NCBI RefSeq assembly: GCF_016786305.1
Contig: NZ_JADWYV010000007.1
Source: Pseudofrankia nepalensis
GTDB lineage: Bacteria > Actinomycetota > Actinomycetes > Frankiales > Frankiaceae
Strand: one strand, 5' to 3'
DNA length: 64,000 bases
In this document: in pieces, positions 33,815 to 42,471 of the stretch
Layout: each line of letters begins with the position of its first letter
How positions within the stretch are numbered: position 1 is the first letter of the stretch
The notes under the pieces: generated by a model
The model's database searches: none
Told to the model about the DNA's origin: nothing
What the model saw: only the letters and a program-made list of their open reading frames with translations
Made by a program: the position numbers and the translations under genes

Positions 33815-34498
33815 CTAAGGGTCTCGCGGCGACCGGGTGGGCAGCTCCCCGCCGGGTCCGTGTGCGCGCGCTGGGCGCCCGTCGCCGGCGCCCAGGTCTG
33901 TCCAGCTCGGCCTGTCCAACTCGGCGAGGATCACGTCGGCCGCGGTGGGCCGGTCGATGCCGGTGTCGGTGGCCAGCATCTCGAGGCGCTGACGCGCCTG
34001 CTCGGGAGTGTCGCCTTGGCCGATCAGCACGCCGATGGCCTGGTCGATCGTTGACAGGATCTTCAGCCCGCTGGGCGCCGCCGGATCGTGGGGCACCGCG
34101 AGGTCCTCGTCGAGTACGAATCCGATGGCGCCGAGGCCGCCGCCGTCGCCGGCCAGCCAGCTCAGGTCGGTCGCGAGGCCGAGGAATGCTCCGGGAGCCG
34201 CGGCAAAGAGGATCAGGGAGATCGTGGCCGCCGGATCTTCGGGCGCGGGGACGTCCGGTGGAAGCGACATCCTCAGCGAGGAACGGATGTCTTCGGGCTC
34301 GGTATCCTCCTCGAGCGCGGTGAAAGTGAGGCGGCGCCCGGCAACAGAGAGTATGACCGAGAGCCCGAGGTAGGAGCGCACGGCGATCTTGGTGTCAGCG
34401 GCGATTTTTCGCAGGGTTTGCGAGATATCCGCACCGGGCTCGTCCAGTGATTCGGTGAGAGCGGCAAGATCCGCGGCTAAGGCAGTGGAAATATCCAC
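33815..34498 (-). CDS. ANTAR-domain regulator with degenerate GAF-like N-terminus
   Basis: 227 aa from the GTG at 34498 (GGAG upstream; an ATG at 34585 would add 29 residues that look non-coding). The N-terminal ~130 residues (ISTALAADLAALTESLDEPGADISQTLRKIAADTKIAVRSYLGLSVIL) resemble the sensory part of actinobacterial ANTAR proteins. Residues ~145-190 (LSTIDQAIGVLIGQGDTPEQARQRLEMLATDTGIDRPTAADVILAEL) are a three-helix ANTAR RNA-binding domain with the AIG.L.G.....A...L motif. ANTAR proteins bind nascent RNA and prevent termination. The tail is Gly/Pro-rich. A second ANTAR gene lies ~200 bp upstream on the same strand. Confidence 0.85.
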   Translation of the reverse strand: MDISTALAADLAALTESLDEPGADISQTLRKIAADTKIAVRSYLGLSVILSVAGRRLTFTALEEDTEPEDIRSSLRMSLPPDVPAPEDPAATISLILFAAAPGAFLGLATDLSWLAGDGGGLGAIGFVLDEDLAVPHDPAAPSGLKILSTIDQAIGVLIGQGDTPEQARQRLEMLATDTGIDRPTAADVILAELDRPSWTDLGAGDGRPARAHGPGGELPTRSPRDP

Positions 34499-34621
34499 AG
34501 CGTGGTTACTCCGAAGCGGCGTCCCCGAACGCCTTTTTTCGGCCACAAAGCCGAGTACCGCGGGTCGCGGTGCTTGGTGGGGCACCAGACACGAGTCAGG
34601 GCCCCGGATCCTGGGGTGCCG

Positions 34622-34655
34622 TCTTTCAGGCTACTCGGTCTTTCAGGCTACTCGG
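34622..34655. repeat. Two tandem copies of a 17-bp unit
   Basis: TCTTTCAGGCTACTCGG occurs twice in direct succession between the two ANTAR genes. The copies are identical. No dyad is seen, so I assign no role. Confidence 0.85.
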
Positions 34656-34694
34656 TCGAGCCAGCCGCGCGGCCGCGGCGGACCGACGGCCGAG

Positions 34695-35495
34695 CTACGT
34701 CTCGCGGTTGCGGGCTCGGGCGCGGCGGACCGCCTCGTCGACAATGCGCTGGGCGACGGCGGCGAGTTTGACATTCTCGCGCTGGCTGATCGCGCGCAGC
34801 CGCGCGAACGCCTCCTCCGCGGTCCCGCCGGTGCGGCCACGCAGCAGCCCGATCGCCTGATCGATGATCGGCCTGCTTGACAGGGCGGTCTGCAGCTGGA
34901 TCGTGAGGTTCAGCGCCTGGGCCAGCACCTGGGCGTTGTGTACCGCGACCGCGGCCGGGGCCGAGAACAGCTCGCCGAGTTCGGCGGCGTGGTCGTCGAA
35001 GACGTCCTTGCCACGGGCGTAGACGTTGATCGCGCCAACCACCTGATCGGGTAGCAGCAACGGCAGTGACAACACGCTGTGCACACCGAGGCGGCCGACC
35101 CGAGGGCCGAAACGGGGCCACTGCCGTTCACCGCCCAGTGATCCCGAACGGACCGTGCGCCGGTCAAGGGTGGCGGTGATACAGGGACCTTCGTTGAGGA
35201 CGGCATACTGGATTTCGTCGATGTCCCGAACAAACGGCGCACTGGCTGCCAGAGCCTCGATCCGGTTGTCATCCCGGTCGAGGCACAGCAACGTCACCCC
35301 GGCGCCGTCGGCGCCGGGAATCGCCTGGGCGGCGAAGCTCGCCACCCGGGTCAGCAACTCCTGAAGGTCCAGGGAACCGGATACCAGACCAGCGAGACCG
35401 GATAGACCCGCCCGCAGGTCGAGGGCATCCGCCCGCGCCTGCTCGGAACTCAGCCCCGGCGTCAGCCTGGCGATGTCCTCGTCGAACTCGGTCAT
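34695..35495 (-). CDS. GAF-ANTAR domain regulator
   Basis: 266 aa from the ATG at 35495. Residues ~30-185 form a GAF domain (LLTRVASFAAQAIPGADGAGVTLLCLD, IQYAVLNEGPCITATLDRRTVRSGSL, SVLSLPLLLPDQVVGAINVYARGKDVFDD). The AVLNEGPC segment is typical of the actinobacterial GAF-ANTAR family. Residues ~205-260 form the ANTAR RNA-binding domain (LSSRPIIDQAIGLLRGRTGGTAEEAFARLRAISQRENVKLAAVAQRIV). It should sense a small molecule and act as an antiterminator on nascent RNA. The in-frame start at 35540 adds residues without family likeness. Confidence 0.94.
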   Translation of the reverse strand: MTEFDEDIARLTPGLSSEQARADALDLRAGLSGLAGLVSGSLDLQELLTRVASFAAQAIPGADGAGVTLLCLDRDDNRIEALAASAPFVRDIDEIQYAVLNEGPCITATLDRRTVRSGSLGGERQWPRFGPRVGRLGVHSVLSLPLLLPDQVVGAINVYARGKDVFDDHAAELGELFSAPAAVAVHNAQVLAQALNLTIQLQTALSSRPIIDQAIGLLRGRTGGTAEEAFARLRAISQRENVKLAAVAQRIVDEAVRRARARNRET

Positions 35496-35639
35496 GGTCG
35501 CGTCACCAGCATGCGTTGCCCTCAGGTTCGTGCCGAACATGACATTTCGGGACCTGCGTGGCGCTGGACTGACGATCGCTTTTCGCGGGCGGGCGCATAC
35601 CGGCCCCCACCGGGTGTCAGCGGGCGGGGAGATCGGTGG

Positions 35640-36179
35640 TCATTCTGGCGGCGGCGTGGCGCCCGCGTGGCGCAGTATCTGACCGGATGGACCGGACAGC
35701 CGGCCGGTGGCGGCCATCTGGAGTACCTCTTCCCCTCCTTCCGGGGCCGCGTCGGGGGGGATCACGAGAAGGAAGACGCGCCTTCGGTTGCCGCTGCTCA
35801 GCGTGACCGTGTGGGGGTCGAGGGCGCGAAACCAGCTGATCCGCAGCGGCGGGCGGGCTGGTCGCGGAAGCAGATGGGGGATGTCGGTCCAGATGTCACC
35901 GTTGACCGACATCCGGCTGGGTGTCTCACCCGTGGCGGACAACGCGGCGACGAGCGCGGGAAGCTCGCTGGCCAGGTGCCAGGTCCGTGGCCACCAGGCG
36001 CCGTCAAAGGATCCTCGGCCGTGGGCCGGGGCCAGCGACAGCCGTAGCGCGCCGCCGGCGGCCGGCTCGGGACGCATGCCCGCCGGAGCGACCTGGAGCC
36101 TGGTGGGTGCGCCGCCGTCGTCGTCAAAGCGCGCGGCGTCGGCCTGGTCGAGAAGCGCGGAAGTTCGGCCCGTCGTCAT
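35640..36179 (-). CDS. DUF5994 family protein
   Basis: 179 aa. LRLSLAPAHGRGSFDGAWWPRTWHLASELPALVAAL is the DUF5994 signature. It is followed by PSRMSVNGDIWTDIPHLLPRPARPPLRISWFRALDPHTVTLSSGNRRRVFLLVIPPDAAP, which also fits that family. These are small cytoplasmic actinobacterial proteins, often several per genome and often near ANTAR, STAS or PP2C genes, as here. No catalytic motif is seen, and the function is not established. It is the third minus-strand gene of this run, but ~145 bp separate it from the GAF-ANTAR gene. Confidence 0.88.
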   Translation of the reverse strand: MTTGRTSALLDQADAARFDDDGGAPTRLQVAPAGMRPEPAAGGALRLSLAPAHGRGSFDGAWWPRTWHLASELPALVAALSATGETPSRMSVNGDIWTDIPHLLPRPARPPLRISWFRALDPHTVTLSSGNRRRVFLLVIPPDAAPEGGEEVLQMAATGRLSGPSGQILRHAGATPPPE

Positions 36180-36826
36180 GACGGCCGCCTAACCCCGGCG
36201 ATAAGAGCCGCCGGATGGCCATGGCCGGCGCTGACACCGATCTGGCGTCAACATTTGTAAGAGTCCGACCGATTTTTACTGTACCACAGCGCGTCCGCAC
36301 TCGTATGATGGTGGATTTTTGACCCGAATGATTCAGGCCTTCCGCGCTCCTACCCCGCCAGGCTGGCGGCCATAGCGAGCGGGCGGGGCGGGCGAGCATG
36401 GCCGCTGTCGGTCGGCACCGTCGGGGGAAGGAGCGCAAGGCGTGACCTGGTTACCGGCGGGGAACCCGCGTGCGCCGATCAGCCGGCTGGCGCCGCCAGA
36501 GGTGCCGTGGGATCCCGGGCATTTCGCGCCGGTCGACAACCGGAGTTTTTCGCGCTACGCTCCGAAGGCTAGGACATAGCCGGCTCGGGATCGGAAACGC
36601 CGCGTAACTGCCGCGAGACCGCGAGTGTGTGACTCACGCTCGAGCGCCGCCAGTGATCGTCCATAGGGCGTCGCCCGTGAGAATGTCCGAATTATTCGCG
36701 CGTTGGTGTACCACTGTCCCCACCTGGGTTTCCTCGTTGTTCGCGTGGGGCCTGCCGCATGGGGCACCGCCGGTCGACCAGGTGAATGCGAGTAATCGGC
36801 TGACCGATGGCATCCGGTGACGCGGA
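36180..36826. other. Divergent regulatory region, no supported gene
   Basis: About 650 bases between the DUF5994 gene (minus) and the STAS-HhH gene (plus). From 36240 to 36345 the sequence is AT-richer (GTAAGAGTCCGACCGATTTTTACTG; GTATGATGG; ATTTTTGACCCG), which suggests promoters for one or both directions. I could not place a confident -35/-10 pair. Short open frames at 36629-36820 and 36555-36866 have no recognisable features. Confidence 0.45.
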
Positions 36827-37558
36827 GTGGAGTATCGACGCGACGTCCTCGACGTTCTCCTGGCAAGGCTGGACAATGCCGACCGGACCCGCGCCCTCGC
36901 TCAGATCAAGGCGCACGACGCTGCTCAGCGAAGCAAGATGACTCGCGGTAGGGCGGCTCCATCCGCGGCAGGAGTTCAAATCTTCACCTCGCACCGCGAC
37001 CGGGTCACGATCATCTACATCCACAGCACGGCCGACCTGGCCGCCGCCGCGTTCCATACCGCCCTCGACTACGGAATGCACGCGGGGGAGCCTCGACTGG
37101 TAGTCGACCTCGGCGAGGTGTCGTCCCTCGACGCGGCGAGCCTGGACGTGCTGGTCGGCGCCGCTTTCCAGGCGGCTCGCCGCGGGAAACGGATCGCCGT
37201 CCGCCGCGCCCAGCCCGCGGTATTCGAGGAGTTCGTCACCGCCGGCTTGGTTGCGAGACTCGATGTCCATCCCGCACGCCGAACTCCCAGGAAAGGGAAT
37301 CTCATGAGCACAACCGACATCGATGGCCACGAGGCTCGCGAAGGCGATCTCGACAAGATCAAAGGCATCGGTATGAAGTACAGGGCGATCCTGGAGGAAG
37401 TCGGGGTTACCTCGATCAAGGAACTACGTCGTCGTAACGCCACCAACTTGAAGGCGATGATCGAGGAAAGGCACGGAGCGGTCATCGGACTCACCGAGCT
37501 ACAGGTCCAAACCTGGATCGACAGGGCCAGGGCCGCCGGAGAATCGCGTCCCGTCTGA
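36827..37558 (+). CDS. STAS domain fused to a helix-hairpin-helix (DUF4332-like) domain
   Basis: 243 aa, GTG start (ATG at 36938 possible). Residues ~50-150 are a STAS domain: VTIIYIHSTADLAAAAFHTAL, LVVDLGEVSSLDAASLDVLVGAAFQAARRGKRIAVRRAQP. The SLDAASL segment occupies the place of the phospho-serine loop of anti-anti-sigma factors. Residues ~170-240 are a DUF4332-like HhH domain: GDLDKIKGIGMKYRAILEEVGVTSIKELRRRNATNLKAMI. Exactly at the junction stands an ATG (37304) after the strong ribosome site AGGAAAGGG, in the same frame. Two products are therefore possible: the fusion and a free 84-aa HhH protein. Or two genes have merged by loss of a stop. It is a potential substrate of the PP2C phosphatases in this window. 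Confidence 0.85.
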   Translation: MEYRRDVLDVLLARLDNADRTRALAQIKAHDAAQRSKMTRGRAAPSAAGVQIFTSHRDRVTIIYIHSTADLAAAAFHTALDYGMHAGEPRLVVDLGEVSSLDAASLDVLVGAAFQAARRGKRIAVRRAQPAVFEEFVTAGLVARLDVHPARRTPRKGNLMSTTDIDGHEAREGDLDKIKGIGMKYRAILEEVGVTSIKELRRRNATNLKAMIEERHGAVIGLTELQVQTWIDRARAAGESRPV

Positions 37559-37711
37559 CATCCGCGGTCCATCCGGTCACCAACCGCGGGCCGCCTGGTA
37601 CCAGCACGCCCTGCAACACCGCTCCGTCGCACGAAAATCCGGACGGCGCGGCAGGTGCCCGCTGGCGCGCTACAAACAGCCGGCCAACGACAAACAGCAG
37701 GGAAAACCATA

Positions 37712-37925
37712 AGTATCGTCGCCTGGTCGCGTTGGGCTCATCGCCGGCCTGATCGCCGAAAAGCTCACCGGAGAACGGACGGGCCGGGTGGTCGCAGGTA
37801 TTTCCGGAATCGCCGGCGCCCCGCTCGGCGGCTGGCTCGCCAAAATGATCTCCAATGTCGACTCGCTCGTCACGTTCTTCAGCCTGTCGACGTGGATCAC
37901 CGCGATCGTCGGGGCGAGCGTCAGG
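37712..37925 (+). pseudogene. Frameshifted GlsB/YeaQ/YmgE-type small membrane protein
   Basis: The peptide ISIVAW, then (after a shift) GLIAGLIAEKLTGERTGRVVAGISGIAGAPLGGWLAKMISNVDSLVTFFSLSTWITAIVGA, is the transglycosylase-associated family pattern (W.ALGLIAGLIA...G..G....GI.GA..G.WL...TWI.A..GA). The two parts lie in different frames. Restoring one G near 37725 and one C near 37735 would give IVAWVALGLIAGL in one frame. The C-terminus after ITAIVGASV also departs from the family, and the ATG is missing. It is probably a decayed gene, though both shifts are in short homopolymers and could be errors. Confidence 0.75.
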
Positions 37926-38086
37926 CAAGATCCCTCCGGGCGCGGGCGACACGGTCCGGTGAGGCACTGTCGCGCAGCCGACGCCGGCCGTGGGGGGCCA
38001 CGGGCGCGTGGGAGTCTTGCCGCGTCGATCGGCGCGGGCCCCATCCGCACCGGGTGGATGGTGCTGACGCGCCGCTGGAGGCGAGC

Positions 38087-38953
38087 GTGGCGGTCTACTA
38101 CTGTTCCGCCTATTTCTGCGACCGGATGATCTCGGTTTCGGTGATCCCCGGGGGCAACCCGGTGGCCCGCGCCAACCCGGGATCGTTCGCCGGCCAGCAC
38201 ATGATCTGCGGCGACTGCAAACGCCGCTTCTGCTACCAGTGTGTACGGGCCAACGCGCGGCGGTTCGACGCCGCGCTGTGCTCCCGCTGTCTCGGCACGC
38301 TCACCGACCCCGCCGACTGGCCGGAGGTCAGGGACCGGGCGGCCCCGGCCGAGCTCGACCTCGTCGAGCGGGGCAACGAGCTGGCCCGCTCCGGCCGGGA
38401 CAGCGAGGCGCTCGCCGCGTTCACCGCGGCGATCGAGCTGCGGCCGCGCTACATCGACGCGCACTTCTACCAGGGCCTGATGCTCAACGATCTCGGCCGT
38501 CCGGACGAGGCGGTCGCCGCCTACCGCCAGGTCCTCGGCATCGACCCGGGCCATCTGGGCACCCTGCTCAACCTGGGACGGCTGTGCATGCGGCGGGGCC
38601 AGCTGGACGAGGCGCTGGCCGTCTGCGAGCAGACGCTGCGGGCGGAGCCGAACTTCGTGCTCGGCCACCTGGACAGGGCGGTCGTCCTGCACCTGATGCA
38701 CCGGCTCGACGAGGCCCTGGCCGCCTGCGCGCGCGGCATGGAGATCGAGCGGGCCGGCACGGGAGTCGGCTCGCTGCCGGACCGGACGAACCAGGCCACC
38801 GGCCAGAGCGTCAAGGCGGCGATCCTGCTCGACCTCGGCCGCCACGCCGAGGCGCTGGCGGCGGTCGACGCCGCGATCGCCGGCGGCGGCGCGACCTCGA
38901 TCGACCACCAGAACCGCGTCGAGATCCTGGAGGCCCTCGGCCGTGGCGAGTGA
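38087..38953 (+). CDS. Zinc-finger and TPR-repeat protein
   Basis: 288 aa from a GTG with CTGGAGG upstream. The first ~70 residues hold a Cys-rich module: VYYCSAYFC, HMICGDCKRRFCYQCVRANARRF and LCSRCLG, about nine Cys in CxxC pairs, suitable for two zinc sites. Residues ~85-285 are TPR repeats: LVERGNELARSGRDSEALAAFTAAIELRPRYIDAHFYQGLMLNDLGRPDEAVAAYRQVLGIDPGH, LLNLGRLCMRRGQLDEALAVCEQTLRAEPN and two more diverged copies. Such proteins are scaffolds for protein-protein contact; the zinc part may bind nucleic acid or another protein. The neighbouring STAS and phosphatase genes suggest a signalling context, but that is inference. Confidence 0.85.
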   Translation: MAVYYCSAYFCDRMISVSVIPGGNPVARANPGSFAGQHMICGDCKRRFCYQCVRANARRFDAALCSRCLGTLTDPADWPEVRDRAAPAELDLVERGNELARSGRDSEALAAFTAAIELRPRYIDAHFYQGLMLNDLGRPDEAVAAYRQVLGIDPGHLGTLLNLGRLCMRRGQLDEALAVCEQTLRAEPNFVLGHLDRAVVLHLMHRLDEALAACARGMEIERAGTGVGSLPDRTNQATGQSVKAAILLDLGRHAEALAAVDAAIAGGGATSIDHQNRVEILEALGRGE

Positions 38954-39081
38954 GGCCGGCGCGCCTGGCCGTTCGCTCGCGTGGCGCCGGTGCGGGGGCT
39001 GACCGCCACCGCGTCAGCCCGAGAAAACGGATTTCGTGACCTGGCCCAACGGCGATGATCGACCGGCTCGCCTCCTGCCGG

Positions 39082-40020
39082 TTACCCCCAGGTGGTGAGG
39101 TCGCGGCTGAGTCCTCCGGGTGGCCCCGCGATGACCTGATAGCTGACGCGGCGGGGGTCGCCGGTCATGGCGCCGGTCGGTGGGAGCCGGCCGAACTCGT
39201 CGGCGCGCGCGTTCGGGTCGCCGCGGTCGTCGACGTCGGCGTCGGGCAGGTCGGGCTCGGTGGGCAGCTTGAGCGGCAGGTCGGCGCCAGCCGGCATGGC
39301 CTGCTCGCCGCGCACCACGACGGTGGCGCGCAGCACCTCCTCGAGTACCGCCGTGCCGCGGGCCATGGAGGTCGCCTCGGCCTGGTTGGGCACGGTCTGG
39401 CCGTGCACGGCCGGTGCCGCGCCGGCTGGTGCCGTGATCTTCGCGCGGAGAAGCCAGCGCGGACCGTCGACGCCGAGCAGCCGGCACGATCCGGCTGGTC
39501 CTTCCGGCCGGGTGGCTGGGGCGGTGGTGGTCCACAGTTCGGGTCCGAAGGGGCCGTCGATCACCGACGTCGTCACGTTCACCGACGTCGTCACGTTCGC
39601 CGGTGTCGTCCCCGATGCTGGCGTGGAAGGTGTCGCTGGCGTCGAGCGGAGCAGTTCGGCGCGGATCTCGTCCCACAGACCGCCGCCGCGCGGCGCGGCG
39701 TGGGCGGTGAGTCGCATCGATGACCCGTCCGTGACCGCCACCGCGACCGCCGCGACCACCCGCCGATCGTCACCCGAGCCGGTGACCTCGAACCGGTAGT
39801 CGACGTCGGGCAGTACCGGAACGAGCAGGGAACCGAGGTCGAGGCGGCGGACCGACCGGCGCGGCGGGTCGGTGATGTCGTGCGGGCCGTCCTTGCTGGC
39901 TGGCGACGCCGAGGCCGGCTCCGGTTCCGCCTCGCCGGGCGCGTCCCGCCCCCAGGGCGATCTCTGGACGACTGCCGGGCGCGGCTCGTCGTGGCGGCGC
40001 GACCATCTCCAGCGGATCAT
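39082..40020 (-). CDS. DUF3710 domain protein
   Basis: 312 aa from the ATG at 40020, with GGGGAGG upstream. VRRLDLGSLLVPVLPDVDYRFEV opens the DUF3710 domain. It continues with SMRLTAHAAPRGGGLWDEIRAEL, SCRLLGVDGPRWLLRAKITAPAGAAPAVHG and VVVRGEQAMPAGADLPLKLP. The N-terminal ~60 residues are charged and probably disordered. A low-complexity loop with PANVTTSVNVTTSVIDG interrupts the domain. In many actinobacteria this family sits beside dUTPase or an OB-fold protein, but neither is here. Cytoplasmic, function unknown. Confidence 0.88.
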   Translation of the reverse strand: MIRWRWSRRHDEPRPAVVQRSPWGRDAPGEAEPEPASASPASKDGPHDITDPPRRSVRRLDLGSLLVPVLPDVDYRFEVTGSGDDRRVVAAVAVAVTDGSSMRLTAHAAPRGGGLWDEIRAELLRSTPATPSTPASGTTPANVTTSVNVTTSVIDGPFGPELWTTTAPATRPEGPAGSCRLLGVDGPRWLLRAKITAPAGAAPAVHGQTVPNQAEATSMARGTAVLEEVLRATVVVRGEQAMPAGADLPLKLPTEPDLPDADVDDRGDPNARADEFGRLPPTGAMTGDPRRVSYQVIAGPPGGLSRDLTTWG

Positions 40021-40381
40021 CGCGATCCTCCCCGCACCGGGTGAGGCCAGTGCCTCGACCTGTGTTCCACCGCCGCGGTCCGGCGCCTGCCCATGGTCGC
40101 ACCGATCCGACCCGCCGCCCACCCAGCGTCGCCCAGTGCCGCTCGTCGCCGCGCCCGATCGTGGCCGCGACCGCCATGAGCAGCGCGGATGGCGTCTCCG
40201 GCAGACACAGGTCCCGGCGGGATCGACCGCAAGGGCCGCTACGCCCGGCGGCGGGAGTCCCTGCTCAGTCGCATAGAGGGCACTTCGGGGCCGTTTCTCG
40301 GCCTGATCATGACGTGTCCGACGAAGGATGGTTAAGGTAAGTCTTCCCTTAGTCCTTGATCTGAAGTGACGGAGTACACCG
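40021..40381. other. Divergent promoter region before efeUOB
   Basis: About 360 bases between the DUF3710 start and efeU. It holds the IdeR/DtxR-like box at 40333-40351 (listed separately). The remainder is GC-rich, and the frames crossing it are shadows. Confidence 0.6.
40333..40351 (+). promoter_or_regulatory. IdeR/DtxR-like iron box upstream of efeU
   Basis: TAAGGTAAGTCTTCCCTTA matches the iron-box consensus TWAGGTWAGSCTWACCTWA at 17 of 19 positions and lies 30 bases before the efeU start, where it could overlap the promoter. Iron-loaded IdeR should repress from here. Confidence 0.85.
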
Positions 40382-41281
40382 GTGCTGGCCACGTTCCTGA
40401 TCGGATTGCGCGAAGGCCTGGAGGCCGCGCTGGTGGTCGGCATCCTCCTCGCGTACGTCCGCAAGATCGGGCGCGACGACGTGATCCCCCGCATCTGGCT
40501 CGGCGTCGGCGGCGCGGTCCTGCTCTTCCTGGGCCTTGGCGCGGCCCTCACGTTCGGCACCTACGGGCTCACGTTCGAGGCCCAGGAGCTCATCGGCGGC
40601 AGCCTGTCGATCGTGGCCGTGGCGATGGTGACCTGGATGGTCTTCTGGATGCAGAAGACGGCCCGCACCCTCAAGCACGAGCTCGAGTCCGGTATCGACG
40701 CGGCGCTGGAGAAGAGCGCCTGGGCGCTGGTGTTCATCGGCTTCATCTCGGTAGCCCGCGAAGGCGTCGAGACCGCCCTGTTCCTCTGGAGCGCGGTCGA
40801 GTCGAGCGACTCGCACACCACGTGGCTCGGAGCCGTGCTCGGACTGCTCGCGGCGGTGACCCTCGGCTGGGCGATCTACTCGGGCATGGTGCGGATCAAC
40901 CTCGCGAAGTTCTTCACCTGGACCAGCTTCCTGCTGATCGTCGTGGCGGCCGGTGTGCTCGCCTACGCCATCCACGACCTGCAGGAGGCGCGCTTCCTGC
41001 CCGGTCCGTTCGAGGCCGCGCCTGCGGGTGCGTCCGGCTTCGTCGAGGGCTGGTACGGCGCGGACGCCTGGGCCTTCCGCGTGGGCGACGTGATCTCCCC
41101 GACGGGCTGGATCGGCGTCCTCCTCAAGGGCACCGTCGGCTTCTCCCCCGAGATGACCAAGCTCGAGGTGATCGTCTGGGCGATCTATCTGGTCGCCGTG
41201 ATGGCCGCCTATCTCTACCGCCACCTCAAGAACCGGCCCCGCGCGGTCGCGCCCATGGCCACGACACAAGGAGCAGCATGA
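40382..41281 (+). CDS. efeU: EfeU ferrous iron permease (FTR1 family)
   Basis: 299 aa, GTG start. About seven membrane helices. The two iron-binding REXXE motifs are present: LIGLREGLEAALVVGIL (~10-14) and ISVAREGVETALFLW (~126-130), as in yeast Ftr1 and E. coli EfeU. It moves iron across the cytoplasmic membrane after handling by EfeO and EfeB. The stop overlaps the efeO start (ATGA), giving tight coupling. An iron box lies just upstream. The gene looks intact. Confidence 0.97.
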   Translation: MLATFLIGLREGLEAALVVGILLAYVRKIGRDDVIPRIWLGVGGAVLLFLGLGAALTFGTYGLTFEAQELIGGSLSIVAVAMVTWMVFWMQKTARTLKHELESGIDAALEKSAWALVFIGFISVAREGVETALFLWSAVESSDSHTTWLGAVLGLLAAVTLGWAIYSGMVRINLAKFFTWTSFLLIVVAAGVLAYAIHDLQEARFLPGPFEAAPAGASGFVEGWYGADAWAFRVGDVISPTGWIGVLLKGTVGFSPEMTKLEVIVWAIYLVAVMAAYLYRHLKNRPRAVAPMATTQGAA

Positions 41282-42471
41282 AAAGGGCCCTGGGCCTTGT
41301 CGCGCTGGCGGGGCTCGCCCTCACCGCCTGTGTACAGAACAACGCGGACGAGGACGCCGAGACCATCGCGGTCACGAGTACCGCCGACGGCTGTCAGGTC
41401 GCGACCAACACCGCCCAGAGCGGCACGCTCGCGTTCGAGGTGAAGAACGACGGCAACCAGGTCACCGAGTTCTACATGCTCGGCGACGACAAGCTCCGCA
41501 TCATCGGCGAGGTCGAGAACATCGCCCCCGGCACCTCCCGCACGCTGACGTTCGTGGCGCAGCCCGGCTCCTACTTCACGGTCTGCAAGCCCGGCATGGT
41601 CGGCGACGGCATCGGTGAGGCCGGGTTCACCGTCACGGGCGAGGCGGTGGAGGTCGCCGTCGACGACGAGGAGGCGTTCGCGGCCGCGGTCACCAACTAC
41701 ACCGCGTACACCAAGACCCAGGTGGCCGAGCTCGTCACCAACGTCACCGAGTTCACCAACGCCTACAAGGCCGGTGACGACGAGCTCGCCAAGAAGCTCT
41801 TCCCGATCACGCGCATCAACTACGAGCGCATCGAGCCGACCGCCGAGCAGTTCGGCGACCTCGACCCGAAGATCGACTACCGCAAGCCGGGAGCGGACGC
41901 CGAGGGCCTGGAGTGGACCGGCTTCCACCGCATCGAGGCCGACCTGTGGCTCGACGAGGCCAAGAAGAACTACCCGGGTGACCCGATCACCACGGCGCTC
42001 ACCCCGGAGCAGCGCACCACGCTGGCCGACCAGCTGGTCGCCGACGTGAAGACGCTCTACGAACAGGTCCATTCCGACTCGTTCAAGCTCGGCATCGAGG
42101 ACATCACCAACGGCGCGATCGGCCTGCTCGACGAGGTGGCCGCGCCCGACGGCAAGCTGCCCGGCGAGGAGGACGAGTTCTCCCACACCGACCTCTACGA
42201 CTTCTACGCCAACGTGGAAGGCGCCGAGGTGGCCTACCTCAACGTCCGCGACATCGCCGCGGGCAAGGACGGAGGCGACGAGCTGGTGACCACGCTGAAC
42301 AAGGAGTTCGGCGCCATGAAGTCCCTGCTGGGGAAGTACGGTGACTACGACAGTGGGTTCGTCTCGTACGACACCGTCGGTCAGGAAGAGCGCAACGCCC
42401 TCGGCGCGCAGCTCAACGCGCTGTCCGAGCCCCTGTCCAAGCTGACGTCGCAGGTGCTGGGAGTGTCGTGA
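41278..42471 (+). CDS. efeO: EfeO iron-binding lipoprotein (cupredoxin plus M75-like domain)
   Basis: 397 aa. MKRALGLVALAGLALTAC ends in the lipobox LTAC, so Cys18 should be lipidated. Residues ~30-125 are an EfeO-type cupredoxin (TSTADGCQVATNTAQSGTLAFEVKNDGNQVTEFYML...YFTVCKPGM). Residues ~135-395 are the peptidase-M75-like domain with the HXXE metal motif FHRIEADLW (~216-220) and conserved FPITRINYERIEPTAEQFGDLDPKID. EfeO captures ferric or ferrous ions outside the membrane and passes them to EfeU. It sits in operon order efeU-efeO-efeB with 4-base overlaps on both sides. Confidence 0.97.
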   Translation: MKRALGLVALAGLALTACVQNNADEDAETIAVTSTADGCQVATNTAQSGTLAFEVKNDGNQVTEFYMLGDDKLRIIGEVENIAPGTSRTLTFVAQPGSYFTVCKPGMVGDGIGEAGFTVTGEAVEVAVDDEEAFAAAVTNYTAYTKTQVAELVTNVTEFTNAYKAGDDELAKKLFPITRINYERIEPTAEQFGDLDPKIDYRKPGADAEGLEWTGFHRIEADLWLDEAKKNYPGDPITTALTPEQRTTLADQLVADVKTLYEQVHSDSFKLGIEDITNGAIGLLDEVAAPDGKLPGEEDEFSHTDLYDFYANVEGAEVAYLNVRDIAAGKDGGDELVTTLNKEFGAMKSLLGKYGDYDSGFVSYDTVGQEERNALGAQLNALSEPLSKLTSQVLGVS

